Notes: generated from the letters alone by a model not told the origin. A stretch of DNA of 13,062 bases from Calditrichaceae bacterium (GCA_030622395.1 JAUXGF010000016.1:1-13062); one strand, 5' to 3'. Positions 6,954 through 13,062 are shown, numbered from the stretch's first letter. A program made the numbers and translations.

Positions 6954-7833
6954 TAAACATAAAATTCTTTACATTTGTATTATTATTTTTACCGGCATTT
7001 TTTCGGAGTTATCAGCTCAAACAAAACAATGGAGACTGATATGGGATAGTAATTCTGAGAGTAATATGTCTCATTATCTTGTTTTTCGGGATACTAAATC
7101 TTTACCGGTAGATTCAGTCGGACAAGTCACTCATCCTGATACTATTTACATAGATTATACAGATAAGGATATTGAGAGAGGCGTTTTATATTTTTATCGC
7201 CTCAAAGCGGTAAATTCAGAAAGTATTGAGAGTAATTATTCTGATGAAGTTTCTGCCGCGCTTCCTAAAATTGAATTCCCGAACTCTGTTAAAAATAGGG
7301 TAATGCCTCCCGATAGCATAAATGAAGTTTATTTAGATAATTATGTTACAGACCCGGATGATCCTTCCAATCAACTTACCTGGACTATAGAAGGTAATGT
7401 TAAATTGTCTGTCCAAATAGATCCTGTTTCTCATATTGCTACAATTTCGTCAACAGGTGACTGGGGCAATCAGGAAAAATTAATTTTCACTGTCACAGAT
7501 GCGGATAGTTTTTTTGATAAGGCGGCTATCACCGTTTATTCAGACAGCTCTTTTATTCCTGAATCAAGCGCGGAAATAAACGCTTATCCAATTCCGTACC
7601 GCCCGGCGCAACATAATAATGGAATAACTTTTTTGGATATTCCGGAAAACTCCACGCTTATAATTTACAATTTGCTTGGCGAACCGGTATTTAAAATGGA
7701 TAATATTAGCGGCTTTTATAATTGGGATGTAAAGAACAGTTCCGGCAAAATAGTAAATTCGGGATTGTATCTATATTATTTTAAGAATAAAAATAAAAAG
7801 ATATCATCGGGGAAGCTGGTAATTATTAGATAG
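6943..7833 (+). CDS. Secreted Fn3/Ig-like protein with divergent T9SS-type C-terminal domain
   Basis: The 296-residue product has a signal peptide (about 1-26, ending LSAQ). Residues about 27-105 form an Fn3-like domain (WRLIWDSNSESNMSHYLVFRD..., ending in YFYRLKAVNSESIESNYSDEV). Residues about 108-200 look like a cadherin/Ig-like domain (VTDPDDPSNQLTWTI... and LIFTVTDADSFFDKAAITV). Residues 214-296 are a diverged version of the sorting domain: AYPIPYRP instead of NYPNPFNP, then IIYNLLGEPV, WDVKNSSGKIVNSGLYLYYF and a basic end. It lacks catalytic motifs, so an adhesive or structural surface role is likely. The ATG lies inside the end of the PorV-like gene with AGAGGCGG eight bases before it. 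The pair suggests the protein is a dedicated partner or cargo of that barrel (inference). Confidence 0.85.
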   Translation: MLNSKHKILYICIIIFTGIFSELSAQTKQWRLIWDSNSESNMSHYLVFRDTKSLPVDSVGQVTHPDTIYIDYTDKDIERGVLYFYRLKAVNSESIESNYSDEVSAALPKIEFPNSVKNRVMPPDSINEVYLDNYVTDPDDPSNQLTWTIEGNVKLSVQIDPVSHIATISSTGDWGNQEKLIFTVTDADSFFDKAAITVYSDSSFIPESSAEINAYPIPYRPAQHNNGITFLDIPENSTLIIYNLLGEPVFKMDNISGFYNWDVKNSSGKIVNSGLYLYYFKNKNKKISSGKLVIIR

Positions 7834-7850
7834 CCTGTTTAATTGTATCG

Positions 7851-7877
7851 TCCCGAATATTCTGGGAATGTTTTATT
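7851..7877 (+). terminator. Weak candidate terminator after the PorV-like operon
   Basis: TCCCGAATATTCTGGGA at 7851-7867 can form a short bulged hairpin and is followed by ATGTTTTATT. The stem is only about six pairs and the T-run is short, so this is a tentative call. It sits 18 bp beyond the stop codon at 7833. Confidence 0.28.
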
Positions 7878-8112
7878 AAAATAGATACTGGATGAAGAAA
7901 CTTGATCATCCCCATATCCAGTAATCGGTGATCGGTATTCCCACAAAAGCGGCCTGCCCGCCGCAGGCAGGGATTTACATTCTCCCCGTTCCTGTCTGCG
8001 CTAAGTGAAGCGTGGCAGGCAGGCTAACCGGCATCTTGCATCTTTTCGCAAGGCGACCGACTATGGGGAATCTTCCATCCAGCATCCAGTAACCGGTATC
8101 AAGTATCCCCGT
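7878..8112. repeat. Mosaic of GC-rich hairpins and degenerate direct repeats
   Basis: No gene is present. ATCCAGTAATCGGT (7916-7929) recurs as ATCCAGTAACCGGT (8084-8097), 13 of 14 identical, and TACTGGAT at 7886-7893 is its inverted half. Between them are two GC-rich hairpins of a shared CCTGCC/GGCAGG type. One is CCTGCC at 7953-7958 with GGCAGG at 7966-7971. The other is CCTGTCTGC at 7991-7999 with GCAGGCAGG at 8015-8023 (8 of 9). The composition is clearly more GC-rich than the neighbouring genes, so this looks like accumulated repeat units rather than gene remains. Confidence 0.55.
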
Positions 8113-8494
8113 AAAAAGTCCGGACTATTTGGGACACTCCTTTCCAACAAGTATTGCTTTCATTAATTTCCTACATAATTTAGATATCTTTAAAAGTGTG
8201 CAATAATCGCTCATTTGATTTAACATATTTAATATTAGATTGTGATTATCTATTGTTTATAAATTTTATATACCTAAAAATCTCCTTAATTCAATCAATC
8301 AATCTAACAATAAATATTTATATAGAGTAAGGCATATAAAACATTAGCAATATCCTTGCGCCGGTATTTGCTACAATTTATTTACTACAAAATGTGATAT
8401 AGATCAAATATGGCATAAAATTTGTTCTAAAGGAACGGCAAGTAATAAGACTGGGGAGTTTTCCTCAGGGTTTAATAATTTAATTTAACATATT
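8113..8494 (+). promoter_or_regulatory. AT-rich leader and promoter region of the Asp-box T9SS gene
   Basis: No ORF is present. The useful signals are near the 3' end: a CRP/FNR-like palindrome at 8393-8408, a near-match to the -7 box at 8416-8424 (TAAAATTTG, one base longer than TAnnTTTG), and a hairpin at 8451-8468 (CTGGGGA, loop GTTT, TCCTCAG, one G-T pair) in what would be the 5' leader. The rest (8113-8390) is AT-rich and I see nothing specific in it. Confidence 0.4.
8393..8408 (+). promoter_or_regulatory. Candidate CRP/FNR-family operator
   Basis: TGTGA-TATAGA-TCAAA matches the CRP consensus TGTGA-N6-TCACA at 9 of 10 positions. The inner GTGAT-ATAG-ATCAA matches the FNR consensus TTGAT-N4-ATCAA at 9 of 10. 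It lies about 100 bp upstream of the Asp-box cargo gene and just before a possible -7 box. If real, the gene could respond to a nucleotide second messenger or oxygen/redox state. AT-rich DNA raises the chance of a coincidental match. Confidence 0.33.
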
Positions 8495-10351
8495 ATGGAT
8501 AATATTATGATTAAGAAATGTTCAACTCTAATTTTTACTTTAATTTTATTACCGTCAATTGTTTTTAGTCAGGGATATTTAGACATTACTCCTAAATCTA
8601 ATACACATTGTAAGGTTAATAAAATCTATCCCACTTTTAATGGCGATTACTTAAACAATAAGTCATGTTCAGAAATGAATACCCAAGCCGGCGAAGGCAT
8701 GATATTTACAAACTATGACTTTCCCTCAAACGAAGTGACACAGCCGATGTTATGTATGTATGACATTGATAATGATGGACAAAAAAATCCTTTATCTACA
8801 TCAATGCAACGGCTAACGGGGGGGAATCGAAATTTGATATTCATGCATGGCGGCAGCGCTGGTTTTGACGCTTTTTCCGTATGGGCGGAAGAATTAAATT
8901 ATGGATTTGGCGGTATTCAAGTCGCCGAGCAAGGCCCTTTAGCGGGGAAAGCTATTTTAATGGGACATCACGACGGTTCTTCGTGGATGGCTACTGTTGA
9001 TTTAGATTCTTTAATCGTAAACAGATTACCGAATTCTTTTGGCGGCAATTTTCCCGCTTTTACTTATTTACCGGACGGGACAATCTGGGCTGTAACGGAC
9101 GGCAGCTCAATTTTTAAATCTGAAAATCAAGGTTTAAATTTTAGCGGCGCGGGACATGTAGGCGATAGCGATCCAGCTTATTGGTCAAATTTGAATAAGG
9201 GAGTCAGTATTCAAAACTCGCCGGACGGTCGGGTAATTTCTATTCTTGGTACGGTTACCAGGGAAGGCGACGCAGGACTAGGTTCAGCTCCCGATGACAG
9301 CGGCGATGTGGCTTATTGGTATTATTCAACAAACTTCGGAGCAATATGGACCGGCGAGGTTATAGGGACAGACGGAGTTCTGGGACAAATTGTAAACAGA
9401 CCAAATTATGCGCCTCTTTTTGAAAATTTTGGACAAATTCAATCGGTAGTCGATAATAACGGCATTGTTCATGCCGTATGCAACGGAATGTCGTGGTTTG
9501 ATAAGGACAGCGAAATTATTTTTGCATTTCCTGTGCTGTACTGGAACAGCAGAGATAAACAATGGACCGCTATTTCGCAGCAGGAAGTCGATGAAAGCAA
9601 CTGGGAAATATTAGTAAATGAGTTTCCCGGCAATTGTATTGGGCAGGCATATCCGTCAATAGGGATTTCAGAAGACGGTGAGAATATTTTTGTCGCCTGG
9701 TCCATTCCCGAATTTTCTGATGAAATTGGAAAAAGCGATACAAATATTTATCCCGGCGATGGCAGCGCTAATTCAAATAATTTTTACTATCACGATTTAG
9801 CTTATACAATATCAAAAGACGGGGGCTTATCGTGGGCAAACCCTGAAATATTAATCACCGAAAAACAAACGGCGGAATATTATCCTTATGTAGCCGACAA
9901 ACTGGAAATGGATGGAAATGAAATTACGGCTCATTTTATTTATATGATCGATCCCCTTCCGGGAGCCAGTCTTTTTAGTTCACAGAATAGTTCTACGGAT
10001 AGCTGTTTATGGATTTATGATTCCATAACACTGACAATTCCGACTTATGTTGAAGAACAGAATTCAACTGTAAATAAATTTGAGCTTCATCAAAACTATC
10101 CCAATCCATTTAACCCGCTAACAACTATAAAATACAATTTATTACATAGCCGGCATGTTACTCTTGAGGTGTACAATGTTCTCGGTCAAAAGGTTAAGAC
10201 ATTAGTGAATACTAAACAAGAGATGGGATTGCATACAGTTGTTTGGGACGCAAATGATAATTTTAATAGAAAGGCAGCCAGTGGAATTTATATCTATCAA
10301 TTAAGCGTAGGCAGTTATATTTTTAGTAAAAAAATGACTTTTCTAAAATGA
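8495..10351 (+). CDS. T9SS-exported Asp-box (BNR) beta-propeller protein
   Basis: The 618-residue product begins MDNIM; an ATG at 8507 gives a tidier signal peptide (MIKKC...SIVFSQ) and may be the true start. No Shine-Dalgarno is evident for either. The body carries at least three Asp-box motifs of the S-x-D/N-x-G-x-x-W/F type: 209-216 (SENQGLNF), 278-285 (STNFGAIW) and 440-447 (SKDGGLSW). These mark sialidase-fold beta-propellers. The arginine triad and FRIP motif of true sialidases are not recognisable, so binding or another hydrolytic role is as likely as sialidase activity. Residues 534-618 are a textbook T9SS type-A-like sorting domain: NYPNPFNP, YNVLGQKVKTLV, VVWDANDN, ASGIYIYQL, then KKMTFLK. 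That predicts transport through the outer membrane and surface attachment or release. It is preceded by 660 bp of non-coding DNA, so it is probably its own transcription unit. Confidence 0.85.
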   Translation: MDNIMIKKCSTLIFTLILLPSIVFSQGYLDITPKSNTHCKVNKIYPTFNGDYLNNKSCSEMNTQAGEGMIFTNYDFPSNEVTQPMLCMYDIDNDGQKNPLSTSMQRLTGGNRNLIFMHGGSAGFDAFSVWAEELNYGFGGIQVAEQGPLAGKAILMGHHDGSSWMATVDLDSLIVNRLPNSFGGNFPAFTYLPDGTIWAVTDGSSIFKSENQGLNFSGAGHVGDSDPAYWSNLNKGVSIQNSPDGRVISILGTVTREGDAGLGSAPDDSGDVAYWYYSTNFGAIWTGEVIGTDGVLGQIVNRPNYAPLFENFGQIQSVVDNNGIVHAVCNGMSWFDKDSEIIFAFPVLYWNSRDKQWTAISQQEVDESNWEILVNEFPGNCIGQAYPSIGISEDGENIFVAWSIPEFSDEIGKSDTNIYPGDGSANSNNFYYHDLAYTISKDGGLSWANPEILITEKQTAEYYPYVADKLEMDGNEITAHFIYMIDPLPGASLFSSQNSSTDSCLWIYDSITLTIPTYVEEQNSTVNKFELHQNYPNPFNPLTTIKYNLLHSRHVTLEVYNVLGQKVKTLVNTKQEMGLHTVVWDANDNFNRKAASGIYIYQLSVGSYIFSKKMTFLK

Positions 10352-10359
10352 TCTCTAAA

Positions 10360-10755
10360 GATGAATTGGTGAAAATTTGGAGTGATGAAGAAATGGAGTG
10401 ATGGAGTGGTGGAGTGATGGAGTAATGGAAAAATTGAATTATTGAATTAATGAATTGATGGGATGGATAAGAGTTGGAGTATTGGAATGGTGGAAGAAGA
10501 GACCTCAAAGGTTTTCCCAAACCTTTGCGGTCTTTGAAGAATAGAATCTTAAAAAAATGGGGTGGTGGACTAAGGAAGAATTGAATTAATGAATTGACGA
10601 AGAATGGTCGGGATGGGGCGCTGGAGATTGCTCCGAAGAAGTCCCTTGTGGGAGAGTAATGGATTGGCGAAGAATTGAAATGATCTATTATCTACTTATC
10701 CATTCAACCATCTAACCATTCAGTCATTTAACCATCACCCCATTACTCCATTCAA
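10360..10755. repeat. Degenerate GGAGTGATGG-like satellite with inverted counterpart
   Basis: From 10372 to about 10500 the sequence repeats imperfect units such as GGAGTGATGG, GGAGTGGT, GGAGTAATGG, then TTGAATTA and TGAATTGATGGG. Similar units (GGGTGGTGG, TTGAATTAATGAATTGACG) continue to about 10680. From 10690 to 10755 the units appear on the other strand (CCATTCAACCATCTAACCATTCAGTCATTTAACCATCACC, given here only as a pattern of CCATT/AACCAT words). ATGGAGTAATGG at 10417-10428 is exactly complementary to 10740-10751. No reading frame is maintained. It is a minisatellite-like intergenic block with irregular units and no CRISPR-style spacers. Confidence 0.6.
10501..10532. repeat. Strong 14-bp hairpin (GACC-CAAAGGTTT type)
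   Basis: GACCTCAAAGGTTT (10501-10514) pairs with AAACCTTTGCGGTC (10519-10532) at 13 of 14 positions across a 4-nt TCCC loop. It interrupts the satellite at 10360-10755. It is not followed by a T-run on either strand, so a classical intrinsic terminator is not supported, though it could stabilise 3' ends of the upstream message. It looks like a REP-type palindrome. Confidence 0.6.
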
Positions 10756-10852
10756 AAAAGCTGAACTATTACCGACTGCCACTTTTTCTTTTTTCTGCTG
10801 ACTTCTCTTCTTCAAAAAAGGTATGTCTAAAACCATTGAAAATATCCATATA

Positions 10853-11153
10853 TTAATTACTCAAGTTTCGCAGTTAATAATTAAAATAGTTGCGACTAAA
10901 ATAAGCCGTTTTTAACGTGTATAATTGCAAATATTTCAATATAATCTAAGATTCTAAAGATATTTTCAAAAAAACGACTTTTGGGGATAGGCCCAAAAAG
11001 TCGATTCTCAAAAAACACTTTTAATAACCGGCTTTTTTTACTCAAAATGGAATTTTTGCAACTAACGAATTAACAACAGGTTAGTTGTTTTGTAAATTAA
11101 AGTTGCCATAATAAAAACAACTATTTATGTATCTGCGAAACTTGAGTTAATTA
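10853..11153. mobile_element. 287-bp MITE-like element with 7-bp target duplication
   Basis: CTCAAGTTTCGCAG at 10860-10873 is repeated exactly in inverted orientation at 11133-11146 (CTGCGAAACTTGAG). Both ends are flanked immediately by the direct repeat TTAATTA (10853-10859 and 11147-11153), as expected of a target-site duplication. The inverted similarity extends inward to AAATAGTTG (10884-10892) against CAACTATTT (11118-11126). The interior has no ORF. It has GTTGC/GCAAC-type subterminal motifs, an 8-bp hairpin (CAACTAAC 11059-11066, GTTAGTTG 11080-11087) and a stronger central hairpin at 10975-11003. This fits a non-autonomous element mobilised in trans. The parent transposase family is not identifiable here. 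Confidence 0.72.
10968..11003 (-). terminator. Terminator-like hairpin inside the MITE-like element
   Basis: CGACTTTT-GGG at 10975-10985 pairs with CCC-A-AAAAGTCG at 10992-11003 (11 pairs, one bulged A). Read on the minus strand, the stem is followed directly by seven T (A-run at 10968-10974). No minus-strand gene lies upstream to be terminated, so the signal belongs to the mobile element or acts on antisense transcription. Confidence 0.5.
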
Positions 11154-11449
11154 TAAAAAACCCATTCTATTAATTGATATTCTTAGCAAATAAATTTAAA
11201 TTGCTTTAAACCTTTAATTAATTCAATCACCATAGTGCCTTTAATTTAATCCCTACCGGCAGCCTTCTGAGAGGGATGTTATTGCCCTATCCTCACATCA
11301 TCTGTCAGCAAACAGGGATACAGATGATATTTATGAGAAAATTGGCATTATTTTAAGGCTTGAGCGCTTTGATAAATAAAATGATACTTATTATCTAAAT
11401 TCAGTAAATAATGGTAATTTCAAAATTTTAAAATCAGGAGATTAATAAA
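11154..11449 (+). promoter_or_regulatory. Leader region of the seven-repeat T9SS gene, with possible structured RNA
   Basis: No ORF is present. A more GC-balanced segment at about 11230-11345 contains a perfect 9-bp stem, ATCATCTGT (11297-11305) with ACAGATGAT (11320-11328). It can be extended by CTCA (11292-11295) with TGAG (11334-11337), and CTGT/ACAG offers an alternative pairing inside the loop (11302-11305 and 11312-11315). This could be a structured 5' leader. I do not recognise any known riboswitch class. AT-rich DNA follows to a clear TCAGGAG ribosome-binding site at 11434-11440. Confidence 0.35.
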
Positions 11450-12910
11450 GTGAAAAAATGTATTACAATTTATTTATTATTCCTAACAACATTCTTATTT
11501 GCCCAAACCCCGCCCGATACTACATGGACTAAAACATTTGGCGGGAGTGAATATGAATGGGGACGAGCCGTTCAGCAGACTTCTGACGGCGGATACATTG
11601 TCGCAGGAGAAACTTTTTCCTGGGGCGCAGGTCATTATGACGTCTTATTAATTAAAACCGATGCTTCCGGTAATGATCAGTGGTCTAAAACCTATGGCGG
11701 TTCATCAGAAGACCGCTGCAGTGCAATTCAAAAAACCAACGATAACGGTTATATTATAATTGGAACAACCGCTTCTTATGGAAATGGAAGCTACGATTTC
11801 TGGCTAATAAAAACAGATAATAGCGGCAATGTATTATGGGATAAAACTTATGGCGGTTCATCCTGGGATTGGGCTTATTCCGTACAACAGACCAATGATA
11901 ACGGATATATTATTACAGGATATACCGAATCTTACGGGCCGGGATACGCCGCAGTTTGGCTAATTAAAACGGACAGCCTGGGAAATACTGATTGGTCCAA
12001 AACCTATGGCGGAAGCAGCAGCGATTATGGTTGTGAAGTACAACAAACGGATGACGGCGGATATATTATTGTTGGAGATACTTATTCTTATGGAGCGGGA
12101 AGTCGTGATTTCTGGTTAATTAAAACCAATATCAATGGCGACACTTTATGGACCAAAACTTTTGGCGGCGCTGATTCTGACGGCGGGAAATCTGTCCGGC
12201 AAACATCTGACAATGGCTATATCTTAACAGGCTATACAAAGTCGTATGGAATGGGTGAAAGTGATTTATGGTTAATAAAAACAGATAGTAGTGGTAATAC
12301 ATTATGGACGGAAACTTATGGCGACAGCAAATCTGACGGCGGAGAAGCTGTTCGGATAACTCCTGATGGGGGTTATGTGGCGACAGGTAATTTTGAATCA
12401 GAAGATAGTAATACAGATGTATTTGTTGTTAAATCCGAAGCAAATGGGAATAATCTATGGACAAAAACAATTGATAAAACAAGTAATGATTGGGGAAGAT
12501 GGATTATGCCTACAGATGACGGAGGATTTATTATAGCCGGTGATAACTATACTTATGAAGCCGGTGAATATAATATCTGGCTTATTAAACTGAATTACGG
12601 TTCTTCAAATATTTCCGATATGTATTTTAAACCGGATGAATTTAATTTAAATAATTATCCAAATCCTTTTAATGCATCAACCGCAATTACTTATTCATTG
12701 CCTTCCGCGGCAGAAGTGAAACTTGAAATTTACGGTATATTGGGAAAAAAATTGATTACCCTTGTTGAAAATAAACAACAGGCGGGTTCATATAAATTAG
12801 TATGGGATGGCAGGGATTCCAAAGGACTTCAGCTTTCAAGCGGCATTTATTTTTATCGTATAAAAGCCGGTAAATTTAATTGTGTAAAAAAGATGATGTA
12901 CATAAAATAA
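11450..12910 (+). CDS. T9SS-exported protein of seven 52-residue beta-propeller repeats
   Basis: The 486-residue product starts at GTG 11450, supported by GGAG nine bases upstream; the nearby ATG at 11458 is out of frame. A signal peptide covers residues 1-19 (ending FLFAQ). Residues 26-382 are seven tandem repeats of 52, 52, 52, 52, 52, 51 and 46 residues. The consensus runs W-[ST]-K-T-[YF]-G-G-S, then Q-Q-T-x-D-[DGN]-G-Y-I-I-x-G, then S-Y-G-x-G, then D-x-W-L-I-K-T-D-x-x-G-N. Seven four-strand units of this size predict a closed seven-bladed beta-propeller. Residues 402-486 are an 85-residue T9SS sorting domain (NYPNPFNA, IYGILGKKLITLV, VWDGRDSKG, SSGIYFYRI, KKMMYIK). No catalytic motif is visible, so surface binding is the likely role. 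It stands alone behind 1.1 kb of repeat-rich DNA. Confidence 0.88.
   Translation: MKKCITIYLLFLTTFLFAQTPPDTTWTKTFGGSEYEWGRAVQQTSDGGYIVAGETFSWGAGHYDVLLIKTDASGNDQWSKTYGGSSEDRCSAIQKTNDNGYIIIGTTASYGNGSYDFWLIKTDNSGNVLWDKTYGGSSWDWAYSVQQTNDNGYIITGYTESYGPGYAAVWLIKTDSLGNTDWSKTYGGSSSDYGCEVQQTDDGGYIIVGDTYSYGAGSRDFWLIKTNINGDTLWTKTFGGADSDGGKSVRQTSDNGYILTGYTKSYGMGESDLWLIKTDSSGNTLWTETYGDSKSDGGEAVRITPDGGYVATGNFESEDSNTDVFVVKSEANGNNLWTKTIDKTSNDWGRWIMPTDDGGFIIAGDNYTYEAGEYNIWLIKLNYGSSNISDMYFKPDEFNLNNYPNPFNASTAITYSLPSAAEVKLEIYGILGKKLITLVENKQQAGSYKLVWDGRDSKGLQLSSGIYFYRIKAGKFNCVKKMMYIK
11525..12595 (+). repeat. Seven in-frame 156-bp coding repeats
   Basis: The repeats encode the 52-residue units of the propeller protein, each starting at a TGG codon (first at 11525). 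Protein-level identity is high in repeats 1-5 and decays in repeats 6 and 7, where GGS becomes GDS or DKT. The DNA units are diverged (different synonymous codons), so the array is old and not prone to slippage. Confidence 0.85.
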
Positions 12911-12945
12911 GTGCCATATAAAAAATCCCTTTTCATTCAAATACT

Positions 12946-13062
12946 AATTAGTGTCTGAACGAAAACTAGCCCAAACTGTCATTTTGAAGCGGAGCGAGAA
13001 ATCTTTTATAGTTATAAATATTGAAGTTAAAGATTTCTCCCTTCGGTCGAAATGACAAAAAA
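12946..13062. repeat. Second copy of the MITE-like inverted-repeat element, cut by the window edge
   Basis: AATTAGTGTCTGAACGAAAA at 12946-12965 is identical to the complement of the right end of the copy at 2477-2628. The inner arms follow: TGTCATTTTGAAGCGGAGCG starting at 12977 with GAGAAATCTTTT beyond it, and AAAGATTTCTC...GAAATGACA at 13029-13056. The right terminal repeat would lie beyond 13062. The inner right arm uses CCTTCGGTCG where the first copy has the CCCCGATTAATCGGGG palindrome, so the arms are conserved and the tips vary. Confidence 0.72.

Noticed and set aside
8430..8494. Cyclic-di-GMP or other known riboswitch before the Asp-box gene
   Set aside because: The single short hairpin does not match the conserved core of any class I know.
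9326..9705. Minus-strand open frames within the Asp-box gene
   Set aside because: They are antisense shadows of a gene with a clear signal peptide, Asp-boxes and sorting domain.
8495..10351. Calling the Asp-box protein a sialidase
   Set aside because: Asp-boxes are structural motifs of propellers; the FRIP motif and arginine triad were not recognisable.
10323..10520. Minus-strand 65-residue open frame across the satellite
   Set aside because: The product is low-complexity S/H/I/P-rich sequence from the GGAGTGATGG repeat and overlaps the end of the upstream gene.
10360..10755. CRISPR array
   Set aside because: Repeat units are short, degenerate and contiguous, without constant repeats separated by unique spacers, and no cas gene is nearby.
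10853..11153. Remnant of a transposase gene inside the inverted-repeat element
   Set aside because: The interior has frequent stops in all frames and is made of hairpins; there is no DDE or similar motif.
1..13062. tRNA or rRNA genes in the gaps
   Set aside because: No cloverleaf-like arrangement with a T-loop GTTCGA-type motif, nor any rRNA-like sequence, was seen in the intergenic regions.

Overview
The window reads as an AT-rich chromosomal segment from a Gram-negative bacterium of the Fibrobacteres-Chlorobi-Bacteroidetes (FCB) superphylum, probably an Ignavibacteria-, Calditrichota- or KSB1-like lineage. Three lines of evidence support this. Two secreted proteins end in an 85-residue C-terminal sorting domain of the NYPNPFN... 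type IX secretion (T9SS) kind, and a third has a divergent version. There is a PorV/PorQ-type outer-membrane protein. Several promoters fit the Bacteroidota-style TAnnTTTG -7 box. The phylum is inferred from protein style, not from a marker gene.

Left part (1-5376). A minus-strand gene encodes an exported VIT-VWA protein with an intact metal-binding MIDAS; it has a strong Shine-Dalgarno and a likely intrinsic terminator. Divergent from it lies an ECF sigma factor gene, coupled by a one-base stop/start overlap to a membrane anti-sigma factor with a zinc-binding HxxxCxxC motif and a long charged periplasmic region. A DUF2459-like membrane-anchored protein follows. The layout suggests an envelope-sensing regulon that may include the VIT-VWA protein, but nothing in the sequence proves that link.

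Right part (5718-12910). A PorV/PorQ-like barrel with an added Fn3-like domain overlaps by 11 bp a gene for a small Fn3/Ig-like protein with a divergent sorting domain. Two larger T9SS cargo genes follow, each behind a long intergenic region. One product has Asp-box (BNR) propeller motifs. The other is built from seven 52-residue repeats that should close into a seven-bladed beta-propeller. Together these read as a surface-protein locus: an outer-membrane T9SS-type carrier protein plus exported cargo.

Intergenic DNA is the most unusual part. It holds a mosaic of non-coding repeat families. These include a 287-bp MITE-like element with 14-bp terminal inverted repeats and a 7-bp direct target duplication (10853-11153), and a second inverted-repeat family with one complete copy (2477-2628) and one copy running off the right edge (12946-13062). 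There are also palindrome-rich blocks (1-160, 5377-5600, 7834-8110) and an approximately 400-bp degenerate GGAGTGATGG-like satellite with a reverse-complement counterpart (10360-10755). No tRNA, rRNA, CRISPR array, transposase or phage gene is visible.
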